Numbered from the stretch's first letter, positions 36,251 through 48,431 are shown. The stretch is 64,000 nt of DNA from Prosopocoilus inquinatus (GCA_036172665.1 CM069871.1:3410001-3474000), one strand, 5' to 3'. A program made the numbers and translations. Notes: generated from the sequence alone by a model not told the origin.

Positions 36251-36779
36251 TTTTTTTTTAAATTATAATTTAACCCTGTCACAGTTATGTTTTGAAATAA
36301 ATTTGATTTTTTAATTCAAAGAAAATTATTTGCCCGAAATAGTATACAGGTTGTGTCACGTGCTATTGGTTATAGCAATAAGCGCGAGAGAGCGCGCGAC
36401 TGTCTTGTCGGTCGTCCTGCTTCGATTGCTCTTCTACACTGTTGCCAATTTAGTGATTTTTCTACTTAAATCCACCCCCTGTCTACAACCATGGCAGGGA
36501 AGGCGGAGGTGGGTTCCGTCATATTCGCCAAACATGAAAATCACGTTGCTTTTTATCAATGCCAACACAGGATCCTTTATTTTTCCATTTTCGTCTCTAT
36601 TAAGGAAGAAAATGCGATACACACACACCTGGAATTTTTTTTTTGTTAGTTGACTTTCTTTTATTTATTTTTTTAATTATTTTTATTAAACGAAATTGGA
36701 ATTCGAAAGTTTTTTGTGATCGCGATTAATTTGTTATTTTTTTTTTTTGATGCAAAACTGAACACGAATAGTTTCATTG

Positions 36780-37385
36780 GTGATCTTCGTTCCTTGTTGC
36801 TCTTTCCTATACTCCATAACCAAAGGTAACACAACCTGTAGGGTATATTCGAGAATGTCAAAATGAAATTCTGATCTCAAGCGAAAACTGTTTCTAGTGA
36901 CTTTTTGGTGATTTATTGTCTATTCCTAGTGACATTTTAGTGATTACTTAAGCTGAATGTTTAGATTTTTTTCGAAAGCTTATTGGCAACACTGCGTCCT
37001 TAACGTCCACGCGATGTGCGCATTTGTGAGAGTAAAATTATCTTCTTTCCTTGTTGCTCTTTCATGTACTCCATAAACAGAGGTAAAACCTGTATATTTG
37101 ATAATCTCAAAAATCTCATTCTGATCTCAAGTAAAAACTATTTCTAGTGACAGTTTTGGTGATTTATTGTCTGTCTATGGTGACATAAGCCGAATGAACA
37201 GATTTATTAGAAACTTATTAGAAACACTGCGTTTTAACATCGATGCGATGGGTGCACGAGGTAAGATTATCTTCTTTCCTTATTGCTCTTTCGTGTACTC
37301 CATAACCAAGGGGAGGTGACACAACCTGTATATTTGAGAATGTAAAAAGATCTCCTTCTGATCTCAACTCATATTATAATCGAAC
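36780..37385 (+). repeat. ~230-257-bp tandem repeat (2.4 units)
   Basis: TTCCTT(G/A)TTGCTCTTTC starts units at 36790, 37047 and 37276. Shared downstream words are ACTCCATAA, AACCTGTA, TTCTGATCTCAA, TTTCTAGTGAC and GGTGATTTATTGTCT. The 107-aa ORF at 36330-36653 lies just upstream and is not recognisable. Confidence 0.8.
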
Positions 37386-37439
37386 AAGTCTACGAGCATC
37401 ATCAAATTAATGGTTGTTAAGTGTGTCACGTGTTTTAGG

Positions 37440-38150
37440 TAAGTCAGACGAATTGCTTTGTTAACTTTTTATTAATTGAAGTAGTTTTAATAATACAATG
37501 AAACGAGATCCGTAACACAAGAAAGTTCCAGGAGCGCGAAGCGAACGTAAACGACGATGTTAGAGTCCGGGTAATGCGTAGAAGGAAATTATACGTGGTG
37601 TTTAAAAAATAATGTTTTCTTGTTACGGTAGAGTGAAGCGGAGCGTTTTCGGTATTTCGCTTGGTTGCACCCGTTGGGGGCCCGCAATTTTGCACAGCCG
37701 GCTAGACGAGTTGCGAAATCACTCGCACATTTTAGGCGATGCGTTCGAGGTCGCGACCCTCACTCGGGCCTTGCGTGCAACCCAACTCCAGCTCATTATT
37801 GTTATCTACTGCATATCTGGCTGACGTGTGCATGGTAACGCCAGCCACCTAGACATGCCTACCTCTCTGTCTCTACATCCGCGAACTCTCTGTTTGTACT
37901 TCGACGCATATTCAAATAATTGCCACCGACTCTCCGCCGCCCGCCGCCGCCACTGCCGCAGGCGTCGATAAGATATTTATTACACAAACCTTTTCGAAAA
38001 CAGACGACCCGAACACCCAACTCCCCACTGCCCGCCCCTTTTGGGCAGACGACATGCCATAAAAACTATAACGACATTTATGCAAATCGGCAAATTGTGC
38101 AAAAGTCGTCTCTGAATACTTTTAGAATGCAATCAACAAGTTAATTTTTT
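37440..38150. promoter_or_regulatory. CpG-rich unique island, candidate enhancer or promoter
   Basis: Markedly richer in GC and CpG than its surroundings and free of repeats. It contains (CCG)n near 37935-37960, a GATAAGATA word near 37967 and ATTTATGCAAAT at 38076-38087, which combines a caudal-like TTTATG with a POU octamer ATGCAAAT. Short ORFs on both strands lack domains. Function is inferred from composition only. Confidence 0.35.
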
Positions 38151-38373
38151 TATCGGCGGAATGATAAAATTTATCTGTCTCGGTTTAATTCGTCAATTAA
38201 TAAAAAAACTTTGATACTATCGCCGTTCGGAGCCCGTCTGTTAAAAATTAGATTAGGATAGCAGAATTACATTACATTCTTTTCTGAAACAACCTGTATA
38301 TGGATTAGTAACATAAAAATGCAGTACGTCAGCATTTCATGGTAAATAAAGAATTTTTTTTAAAAAGTGCTTT

Positions 38374-40870
38374 ATGTATACAACTTTTTTAAATACAGTA
38401 CAACCTCTTTAACCCGAATTAAACAATTGCACTTCTTGATTGTGGTGATTGATTTTTTATTTTGAAAGTGTTTTAAATACTTTTCTTTTAACAATTTTTA
38501 CAAAAAGCAAAAACTTACAGACTCACTCACTTCGTAAGAAATGGTCAAGCAAATTACAAAATCGTTCTTGAGATAATAAATGTAAATGTACATACAGGGA
38601 AGGGCAAAAGTATGAAACCGGCTTAATATTCCTAAAACTGTTTGACGTAATTATTTGAAATTTGCTGTGTGATTCAGAGTCAATAGGACCTACATTACCA
38701 ATTTGTTTCAATTGTTTATCTGCCCTTGTTTCTGAGATCCAATGCCTACTTGATTTTTTTTTTTTAATTACAACCTGCTGTTTCTTTTCCTCTATTTAAT
38801 AGTTCGTTTAATTCTTCAAACGACCACATAAAAATATTTATCTATGTTAATTGCATAAGAAAATTTTCGAGAAAATAATGTTTGAAGGAAAAAGTTGGAA
38901 AAAATGGTTTACGCCGATATTTGGTATTTGTTTTCATGTTTTTAAGGCAATTTTTATTAAAATTTTCTTTAGGACTGTCTTAAAAACAGCCCATAATCTT
39001 GTGGTCTTCCAGTTTTTTGTTAAAACTAGAATTTTTGTCGAATATCAGACAATAAACCATTTTTCCTAACTTTTTCATTCAAACGCTTTTTTCCCGAAAA
39101 TTTTCTTATGTAATAGATAAATATTTTTATGTGGTCGTTTAAAGCATTAAACAAGCTATTAAATAAAGGAAAAAAAATCAGCAGGTTGTCATTAAAAAAA
39201 AATCAAGTAGGCGTTGGATTTCAGAGACAAGAGCAGATAAACAATTGAGACAAATTGGTAAAGTAGGTCTTATTTACTCTAAATGACATACCAAATTTCA
39301 AACAGATACGTCAAACAGTTTTCGAAATATTAAGCCGGTTCGATACTTTTGCCCTACCCTGTATATTTCTTCATGTTAAATATTTTTTTTTTTTTATTTT
39401 TAAAGTGTATTAGATATTTTTCTTTTAACAATTTAATTTAAGAATTGAATAAATTATGCGTGCAATTAACGTATAGAACTTATCTACATCCGCCTAGATT
39501 ATACAACGTATAAGAAATTGAAAAAAAAAGAGAATATACGGGGTGTCCTAACAATGCGTTCTCGAGCAATATCTCGGTAACTACTGAAGGTGGAAAAAAG
39601 TTTCGAGACAGTTTTTCTTTTAATTTTAGAGATCTACAATACAAAATTATTTTCACCTATACAGGATGAATCTAAACAGTCGTGCTCAATGCATTTTTTT
39701 TAAATTTCAAATGGTACACCCTGTATATGATGTCGAATTTAGATCGCACGTAAAATTTTACTTATTTTTTATACACCATTATGTACACCTAAATTCAAAC
39801 GTTTTTCAGACACATAATATTTTGTCTAAAAACCATCGTCTTCAGCCATTATTTTATTTATTATCATTTTATTTATTTTTAACATGGGAACAATAGGAAA
39901 TTAACAACTGTAGTTTAAAGGTAAACAATGACCGGGCCGTATGGCTTTCAAAAATATTGCAAATGGGTCACCGGGCACCTGGTTGGCTGCTTTGAAGGGA
40001 AATCATACTAACAAGCTTTAGTAGGGTGACCTCCTATTGAGCTGGGAATTAATAATTGCGTCTTTTCCTAGTACACAAAGAATTTTTTTTAAGATACTTT
40101 ATGTATACAACTTTTTTAAATACAGTACAACCTCTTTAATCCGAATTAATAATTGCACTCGTTGATTGTGGTGATCGATTTTTTATTTTGAAAGTGTTTT
40201 AGATAATTTTCTTTTAACAATTTAATTTAAGAATTGAATAAATTATGCGTGCAATCAACGTATAGAATTTATCTACCTACATCCGCCCAGATTATACAAT
40301 GTATAAGAAATTAAAGAAAAAAAAACAAGAGAATATACGGAGTGTCCTAACAATGCGTCCTCAAGCAATATCTCGGTAACTACTGAAGATAGAAAAAAGT
40401 TTCGAGACAGTTTTTCTTTTAATTTTAGGGATCTACAATATAAAATTATCTTCAACTATACAGGATGAATCTAAACAGTCGTGCTCAATGCAATTTTTTT
40501 AAATTCAAATGGTACACCATGTTTATGATGTCGAATTTAGATCGCAGGTAAAATTTTACTTATTTTTTTTATACACCATTATGTACACCTAAATTTAACC
40601 GTTTTTCAGACACATAATATTTTGTCTAAAAACCATCGTCTTCAGTCATTATTTTATTTATTATCACTTTATTTATTTTTAACATGGGAACAATTGGAAA
40701 TTAACAACTGAAGTTTAAAGGTAAATAATGACCGGGCCATATAGCTTTCAAAAATATTGCAGATAGGTCACCGGGCGCCTGGTTGGCTGCATCGAAGGGA
40801 AATCATACTAACAAGCTTTAGTAGGGTGACCCCCTATGGAGCTGGAAATTAATAATTGCACTTGTTGATT
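38374..40870 (+). repeat. ~797-bp tandem dimer (locus 1) with a MITE insertion
   Basis: ATCTCGGTAACTACTGAAG occurs at about 39571 and 40370 (799 bp apart), and ATGTATACAAC at 38374 and 40101. Each unit contains nested TA-element ends (for example the GGGTGTCC near 39540, CTATACAGGATGAATC, ACACC(C/A)TGT.TATGATG), then GACCGGGCC and AAATCATACTAACAAGC. The first unit holds the 767-bp element at 38595-39361. The same dimer occurs at 44895-46480. Confidence 0.9.
38595..39361. mobile_element. 767-bp fold-back MITE with TA target duplication
   Basis: Termini CAGGGAAGGGCAAAAGTATG and, reverse complement, CAGGGTAGGGCAAAAGTATC, with arms of about 290 bp. TA flanks both ends (38593-38594 and 39362-39363). 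The related locus at 44895-45050 carries the uninterrupted host sequence: AAATGTACA, a single TA, then TATTTCTTCATG at 44975-44996. This direct empty-site comparison fixes both ends and the TA duplication, as expected for Tc1/mariner-type mobilisation. No transposase is encoded. Confidence 0.95.
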
Positions 40871-41479
40871 GTGATTGATTTTCGAAATGTTCGGATTATG
40901 TGATTATTAAAGCGAGGATGAAATAGTACCGTCGCGGCGAGACTTACGATTTTGATCGAAGTGTTAGACTTTTTGTTACTTGACATTTTCCCAGGATTAG
41001 TTATCGTATACAGGGTTGTAACAGATGAAAAGTCGGTTAAATTACAACAAAGTGGCGATATTTTGGGGTCTATCAATATGTGCAACAAAAAAAATCTTCA
41101 TTAATTTCTGGAACATCCTCAAAACACTGAGAATTTTCAATTTCGAAAATCTGTAATATCTTGTTTATTTATTAACATAGAATTATAAAATTCGGTAAAC
41201 TTATATTAAATTCTCTGGGCGGTTTAATAATACCGTTGCGTCGGCGGAAATAGGTGAGGAGTGACAGTTTCGCAGATACTGTTTTATTTTTCTTATGGAC
41301 GCCATCTTAGATGTTCATACCACGTGATATAAAAATAGAATCTGAATAGACCCTATGGTACGTTTATGTTTTTATTTTAAAACAAAATATTAAGTGTGGC
41401 GAAATGCTGGGACTTTTTTTTTTAATCCTCGCTTTGGTGATTATGATCACCCTCATTTATGATCACCCTATAGGATAGG
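40871..41479. other. AT-rich spacer with short inverted AAAGCGAGGAT pair
   Basis: AAAGCGAGGAT near 40910 faces ATCCTCGCTTT near 41428, and AATAGTACCGTCGCGGCG (about 40924) has a diverged direct partner near 41230. This may be a decayed short TIR element of about 520 bp. Confidence 0.3.
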
Positions 41480-41560
41480 AGGTTAGCATGATTACCCTTG
41501 ATAGTGACATTTTTAATTAAAAGTATAAAAAATCATTATCAAGGGTAATCATACTAACCT
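41480..41560. repeat. 81-bp hairpin (small palindromic element)
   Basis: 41480-41517 is an imperfect reverse complement of 41523-41560. The outer 24 bp differ at about one position and a few mismatches lie inside. Length and stem look like an insect miRNA precursor. However, the arm text (AATCATACTAAC) also occurs in the neighbouring 797-bp repeat, so a tiny palindromic repeat is equally likely. Confidence 0.6.
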
Positions 41561-41639
41561 TTCACGTTCCGGATTGAAAGTGATCACCCGGTATGTCTTA
41601 ATATTCACATGCTGCCAACTTTAATAGTTCATACTAATG

Positions 41640-42550
41640 CAGTAGAACCTCTTTAATCTACCGAAATTATAATTGCACTGTTTGATCTGTTCTTTTTTGT
41701 GCTATCTGCGAAATAAGCTTGTTATTTTCGTAAAGTTGCAAATTGTTTTCACGTTTGACATTTATCGCCATTGTCACCAACTAACACCGCGTTTTACTCG
41801 GTTGGTTCTGACTTATGTCATGTGCCAAGCCACTCTGCATGCAATTTAGCTACGACGACTCACGAGTTCGAGTTTGTTAATATTTTAATTAGAATTAGAA
41901 CATTGCCTACGCAGGTTGTAATTAATATTTATTAATATCAATAATTTAATTGTAATTTAGATTAACATACCCATCACAAAGGTCACTCAAAGGTAGAGCG
42001 GCCTGGCGTGACACCTGATGGTACTGGTCCAAGTCTTTGAAGGCAAGATCTTCTCTGTCTTATTCGTTAGTGTATTACAAACTTTTGATTAATTATAATC
42101 GTTTAGATAACATTTTATTTTCATTTACCTCTTAATACAAGCCGCGCCAAATTCAAACAACTGTCAATCATTTATGAATGTTCTATACATATAATCCAAA
42201 ATACATTTTTTACTAGCGCGAAAAGCAATTTGTTGATCCCCACAAACATTTTCGCATTTGCTATAACATGAAATTGTGGCGCCAATGTTCGGAAGTTAAA
42301 ATGATTTGACCTTGGATACTTTGACATTTCTACCAAAATCAATCCCATACCAAAAAAATGTAATATCTGTTTCGAGGTGAAGAAACTCTATAGAAGTTTT
42401 TACAAAACAAAATTTTTATAGAAGGGTTACCCTAAATATCTGGTTGATCATTCTGTGGGTGGGTTTGCTCACTCGTGTAGATCAACGTCTCTCTCACACT
42501 CTAGCTCTCCGTCACCAATATCAATACAACAGTACCACTAATATCATCAT
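41640..42550. other. Unique spacer
   Basis: Moderately AT-rich, with no repeats and no credible ORF seen. CpG words are scattered at 41780-41880. Confidence 0.4.
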
Positions 42551-42552
42551 AT

Positions 42553-42605
42553 CTTAAGTATGGCGCCCAATCATCACACCTTAAGTATGGCGCCCAATGT
42601 GGGGT
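42553..42605 (+). other. Duplicated tRNA-Lys-type primer-binding-site-like sequence
   Basis: CTTAAGTATGGCGCCCAAT occurs twice, 27 bp apart (42553 and 42580). The second copy continues as TGGCGCCCAATGTGGGGT (42588-42605). This matches 16 of 18 positions of the complement of a tRNA-Lys 3' end, as used by some LTR retroelements. No clear LTR end directly precedes it and no gag/pol follows, so at most this is a relic. Confidence 0.3.
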
Positions 42606-43690
42606 GTGACATTATTATACCGAGTTGGGTACTACCGAAGGGAATTCTTTAAACAATTACCTAATAGGTACCTCAACAGTATTCGAGGCAAAAATTAAAA
42701 CCCAACAATCAATGTTTTCCATCAAAGTTGAGCTTGTGTGTATTTGTTGTAAAAATAACATGTCTATGTTAGAATCTTTATTGTTTATAATATAAAAAAA
42801 AACATAAACAAAAGCAAAAACCAAGACAACATCGATTCTCTTGTTTCTTACGAATTTCCCCTCGGTTTAGGAGATCCCTGTACATTCAATTTTAAAACAG
42901 CCCGTCTAAATAAATAAATAAATATTATAAATGAGAAATAAGAGCTCGTTTATGAAGGGTCTAATTAGCACAGCAAGAATTCCGCATTGTTTGTGTGTTT
43001 AGATATACACCTATATACAGTATGTTCGTTGTTTTGTTGTAAATGTAAATGTTTCCGATCTTCTTGTGCACAAAGGGCTTCTGGTGTACGTCGCGTCGTC
43101 GTCGTCGTAATTACAGTGAAAACTTTCGGCGTCGTAACACCGGCACATATAATTTAAATAAATAAGAGAACGACAAGTGTTCGGAAAGTTCGTCACGTAA
43201 TATTCACGATAAGGGCGAAAAATTGCCGCCGCCGCCGCCACTCGAAAACGAGAGAAAAAGGAAGTCCGCCGTAATCGCAATGTTGTATGGAAATGTGGAG
43301 GAGAATAGAATTTTTATTTTTGTCTTGCATACTTAATATTGGCGCATAAATTAAAGTCCGGGCGATGTAATGTAGCATAGGTTATTTATTACTTTCTGCG
43401 CGGAGAAAGAGAGAGAGAGAGAGAGAACGGCCGGCCAGACATAGATGAAGACGATTAATTATTACGATGTTTATCTTGTGCTGGCTGCGAGTGAAATGGA
43501 ACAAAATCGTAAATTCTTCGGAAAATGGAATTCGGGCCGTGACGCATCACCTTGAAACATAAACAGAAAACAAGTTTGTTTCGATTTTATATATATTTTG
43601 CAAATTTATAGAATAAGTTCAATTCAATCAAATTTGTAATATTGAAAAAATGGGAAGGACACTTTCCGGAAATATAGGAAAATCGCACTT
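42606..43690. other. Unique region with CpG-richer patch and microsatellites
   Basis: 43040-43280 contains CGT and GCC triplet runs and elevated CpG; (GA)n lies at 43404-43426. Short minus-strand ORFs here (43011-43378) have no domain. Possibly regulatory. Confidence 0.3.
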
Positions 43691-43696
43691 TTTTCT

Positions 43697-44287
43697 GCAT
43701 TTTTGAGTTCCTGAGTAAATTCTAGTGGTAAATGATGGGTCACACCAGGGGTCTATCTTGATTGGTTTTCGAGTTGTCCCATAAAAAGCAAATGAAAAAA
43801 CTCGACAACCGATCGCGCTAGACCCGTGATGCGACCCATCAACTCAGGCTAGAATTTACTCAGGAATTCAAAAATGCCATCGTATACAGAGTGTTCCCTT
43901 AAAAAAATGCCACTTTGATGTATTTCTTGATAACGCTGAGTTCTTTTTTTTTGTTATATACATTCCATTTTTAGTGAATGAAAAAAATCTAAACGAAAAA
44001 ATCAAACCCAAGTTTTTATCTGTAAAATTATATCTGCTACCGTATGTTAATTGTGAAAATAGGGCAGGGCAACTTCAGGAAATAAATGAAAATTGCACTT
44101 TTTCCTGCATTTTTGAGTTCCCGAGTAAATTCTAGCCTGAAATGATGGGTCGCACCAGGGGTCTCTCTTGATTGGTTTTCGAGTTGTCCCATAAAAAACA
44201 AATGAAAAAACTCGACAACCGCTCGCGCTAGACCCGTGATGCGACCCATCAACTCAGGCTAGAATTTACTCAGGAATTCAAAAACGC
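43697..44287. repeat. Two copies of a ~180-bp palindromic repeat
   Basis: Copies at 43697-43877 and 44107-44287 each begin GCATTTTTGAGTTCC and end GGAATTCAAAAA(T/C)GC. Their arms of about 80 bp pair (GTAAATTCTAG…CTAGAATTTAC, GGGTCTA…TAGACCC). The 230 bp between them includes a TATACAGAGTGTTCCCTTAA end-like sequence. Related copies are at 47443-48195. Confidence 0.85.
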
Positions 44288-44450
44288 CATCGCAATTTTC
44301 CTATATTTCCTGAAATCGCCCTGCCCATTTCCATTCACAAGACGAATTTGATTGAATCGAAATTGAAATTAAAATTCGAATACCCCCCTGTATAAACGAA
44401 TAACATTCAATTATTTTTCTTTTACAGAAACCTCTCATCATACCTCCTAG

Positions 44451-44612
44451 TACTGACGAGAAATGAAATTGTTATTTAAATCGGCGGTAGATTAATGAAC
44501 GAATGAATAAAAAAAAAAAAAATGTAGCGCAGTATAATATTCTCGTGTAATATGTAACGTGCACTGAGTAGGTAATATATTTTTTTTACGTTCGCGGAAT
44601 GTGTGCGTTAAG
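44451..44612 (+). repeat. Inverted repeat partner of 48289-48431
   Basis: CTGACGAGAAAT…GGCGGTAGA…AATGAATAA…TGTAATATGTAACGTGCA is matched in reverse complement at 48289-48431. It lies at the same side of the palindromic repeats in both loci, although the sequence left of it is in direct orientation. Confidence 0.65.
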
Positions 44613-44894
44613 AAAAGACGCAAAAAAACGGTTTCGCAAGCGGATTTAAGTAAAACGTTTCCCTGTGATCCCCTCGTGGGCATTTGAGTTGCAATTATGT
44701 TAAACGTCTGGCCTCGGGCCGTTTTAAAACGGCGACGCATTACTTCAAATAAACATTACGACTTTATTAATATTTATAAACATAGTCTGATGGCCGTTCT
44801 TGATTGCTCTCTCGACGGTTTTTGACACTAAACTGCAACAAGCATCCGCAGAGATTCACGTGAGGAGGTTCTCTGACAGGCGGAAGGAGTCGTA

Positions 44895-46480
44895 AAGCAA
44901 AAACTTACAGACTCACTCACATCGTATGAAATGGTGAAGCAAATTACAAAATCGTTTTTGAGATAATATATGCAAATGTACATATATTTCTTCATGTTAA
45001 CAATTTTTTTTTTATTTTTAAAGTGTATTAGATATTTTTCTTTTAACAATTTATTTTAAGAATTGAATAAATTATGCCTGCAATCAACGTATAGAATTTA
45101 TCTACATACATCCGCTCAGATTATACAATGTATAAGAAATCTGAAAAAAAAAAACAAGAGAAAATACAGGGTGTCCTAACAATGCGTTCTCGAGCAATAT
45201 CTCGGTAACTACTGAAGATAGAAAAAAGTTTCGAGACAGTTTTTCTTTTCATTTTAGAGATCTACAACATAAAATTATTTTCATCTATACAGGATGAATC
45301 TAAACAGTCGTGCTCAATGCAATCTTTTTTAAATTCAAATGATACACCCTGTATATGATGTCGAATTTGAATCGCTCGTAGAATTTTACTTATTTCTTAT
45401 ACACCATTATGTACACCTAAATTCAACCGTTTTTCAGACACATAATATTTTGTCTAGAAACCATCGTCTTCAGCCATTATTTTATTTATTATCACTTTAT
45501 TTATTTTTAACATGGGAACAATTGGAAATTAATAACTGAAGTTTAAAGTTAAACAATGACCGGGCCGTATGGCTTTCAAAAATATTGCAGATAGGTCACC
45601 GGGCACCTGGTTGGCTTCCTCAAAGGGAAATCATACTAACAAGCTTTGGTAGGGTGACCCTCTATTGAGCCGGGAATTAATAATTGCGTCTCTTCCTAGT
45701 AAATAAAGGATTTTTTTAAAGGTACTTTATGTATACAACTTTTTTAAATACAATACAACCTCTTTAACCCGATTTAATAATTGCACTTGTTGATTGTGGT
45801 GATTGATTTTTTATTTTGAAAGTGTTTTAGATATTTTTCTTTTAACAATTTAATTTAAGAATTGAATAAATTATGCGTGCAATTAACGTATAGAATTTAT
45901 CTACATCCGTCCAGATTATACAACGTATAAGAAATTAAAAAAAAAAAACAAAAGAATATACGTAGTGTCCTAACAATGCGTTCTCGAGCAATATCTCGGT
46001 AACTACTGAAGATAGAAAAAAGTTTCGAGACAGTTTTTCTTTTCATTTTAGAGATCTACAACATAAAATTATTTTCATCTATACAGGATGAATCTAAACA
46101 GTCGTGCTCAATGCAATCTTTTTTAAATTTCAAATGATACACCCTGTATATGATGTCGAATTTGGATCGCTCGTAAAATTTTACTTATTTTTTATACACC
46201 ATTATGTACACCTAAATTGAACCGTTTTTCAGACACATAATATTTTGTCTAAAAACCATCGTCTTCAGCCATTATTTTATTTATTATCACTTTATTTATT
46301 TTTAACATGGGAACAATTGGAAATGAACAACTGAAGTTTAAAGTTAAACAATGACCGGGCCGTATGGCTTTCAAAAATATTGCAGATAGGTCACCGGGCA
46401 CCTGATTGGCTTCTTCGTAGGGAAATCATACTAACAAGCTTTAGTAGGGTGACCCCCTATGGAGCTGGGATGGGGGTCTC
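44895..46480 (+). repeat. ~795-bp tandem dimer (locus 2), carries empty site
   Basis: ATCTCGGTAACTACTGAAG occurs at about 45199 and 45993 (794 bp apart). Units match locus 1 (38374-40870) throughout, including GACCGGGCCGTATGGC and AAATCATACTAACAAGC. 44975-44996 shows the target of the 767-bp MITE before insertion. Confidence 0.9.
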
Positions 46481-47442
46481 GGTTGATAAATAACTCTTTC
46501 TCTCCTACAAATGATTGTAAACACATGTTATTGTTGCATGCATGTGAATGGGAGGCGGTAACGGTGGCGAACGATAACCAACAACCTAAGTTTTGATTAT
46601 TTATCTACGTACACTCGCATTATCACATTTTGATAATGCTGAAAAATATTTTGCGCCAGTCGTAAATTACAAAACTTGAAAAGATTAAGAGAAACTTAAA
46701 ACCGTTTGAAAAATGTTCACGCCTGGAAATCAAATGAAAGGAGACAAACAAAGAGAATTTGAATACTATCAATGATTAACTTATTTATAAGTATAACATT
46801 CTGACTTAAAAAAAAAAACTGACGAGCGGCCACTGATTTACGATGTTTGCCGGGGCAAAAGTAATATTTTTGTTTATTTTCGCGAAATCGATAAAAAAAC
46901 ACAACGTCATCGTCGCGGTGGCAGACGCGTGCTAGTCATAATTATCAAAATTAGTGACGTGAGAATTTTTTTTTATAATCTCTTATCAGAAACTGTAATT
47001 AGCAAGGCTCATTGAACTTTGTTACATAGTCAATTTTTTTTTACGTTACGAAGATGGCCCCCGTTACCAACAACAACTGCGGAAAATAAATAATCTGCAT
47101 AAATTTCGGAACGGTTAACGTTATTTATTTGCAGTGGGTGCATGAAGCGCAATTTTATTATCTCGGCGTTATTTAAATTTGTTTAATTTTTTTTTAGGAA
47201 CATGATGACTCTTAACATTTGTTTATTTACGTCGATTTTATTTTTACAGCTTTCAGGTCCCGCCCAATATTTTCTTGTTTGTTAATTGTTGGCGATTGAA
47301 AGCCAAGGTGATTGACTCGTCGGCCTTTTTAAAAAAGAAACTTGGTGGTTGGTACATGGGAGCAAATGTGATTTTATTTAAAACAATCCTATCACTGGTT
47401 CGACTTCTTTTTGTTTAGATTTTGATTTTTAATTTTTTTTTC
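46481..47442. other. Unique spacer
   Basis: No repeats detected. 46530-46620 and 46880-46960 are somewhat CpG-richer. A short ORF at 46717-46902 has no domain. Confidence 0.4.
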
Positions 47443-48195
47443 GTTCACTAAAATGCAGTGCATTTAACAAAAAAAGAAACTCGTGTTATCGAGAAATACA
47501 TCAAAGTTGCAGTTTTTTAACGGAACACTTGGTATACAATGGCACTTTTAAATTCCCGGGTAAATTCTAGCCTGAGATGATGGGTCACATCATGGGTCTA
47601 GCGCGAACGGTTGTCGAGCTTTTTCATTTGTTCAAGATAGACCCCTGGTGCGACCCGGGTCTATCTTGATTGGTTTTCGTGTTGTCCCACTAAAAACAAA
47701 TGAAGAAACTCGACAACCGCTCGCGCTAGACCCATGATGCGACCCATCAACTCAAGCTAGAATTTACTCGGGAATTCAAAAATATCATCGTATACAAAGT
47801 GTTCCGTTAAGAAATGCAACTTTGACGTATTTCTTGGTAGCGTGAATTTTTTCTTGTTAAATGTACTGCGTTTTTAGTGAATGAAAAAGTTCTAAACGAA
47901 AGCAAATCGAACCCAAGTTTTTTTTTTTTATAAAATTATATCTGCTACTGCATGTCATGGTGGAAAAATGGGCAAGGCAACTTCAGGAGATTTACGAAAA
48001 TTGTATTTTTTCCTGCATTTTTGAGTTCCCGAGTAAATTCTAGCCTGAAATGATGGGTCGCACCAAGGGTCTATCTTGATTGGTTTTCGAGTTGTCTCAT
48101 TAAAAACAAATGAAAAAACTCGACAACCGCTCGCCCTAGACCCATGATGCGACCCATCATTTCAGGCTAGAATTTACTCGGGAACTCAAAAATAC
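47443..48195. repeat. Palindromic repeat locus 2 (440-bp palindrome plus 180-bp copy)
   Basis: 47443-47883 is a palindrome with arms of about 200 bp. The outer part contains AACGGAACACTTGGTATACA facing TATACAAAGTGTTCCGTT, and the inner part is the same GTAAATTCTAG family as 43697. A simple 180-bp copy follows at 48015-48195. The stretch 47877-48005 is a direct match to about 43970-44100. Confidence 0.8.
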
Positions 48196-48288
48196 GATTG
48201 TATACAAAGTTTTTCGTTAAAAAAACTCAACTTTGACGTCTTTCTTGCTATCGTGTAGTTTTTTTTTTGTCAAACACACTGCATTTTT

Positions 48289-48431
48289 TACACACATATA
48301 CCGCAAATGTAAGAAAAAATATCAAGTTACCTGCTCATTGCATGTTACATTATATTACACATTCTTTCATTCATTCATTAAGTCTACCGCCAATTCAAAT
48401 ATGTATTATTTAATTTCTCGTCAGAATCAGC
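48289..48431 (-). repeat. Inverted repeat partner of 44451-44612
   Basis: See the partner entry. The order of shared words is exactly reversed and complemented, ending TTTCTCGTCAGAATCAGCAGG-like. Confidence 0.65.

Noticed and set aside
36330..36653. 107-aa plus-strand ORF
   Set aside because: No recognisable domain and no gene context; chance ORF next to tandem repeats.
41985..42060. Possible tRNA or SINE head (GGTAGAGCGGCCTGGCG)
   Set aside because: No matching B box or foldable cloverleaf downstream.
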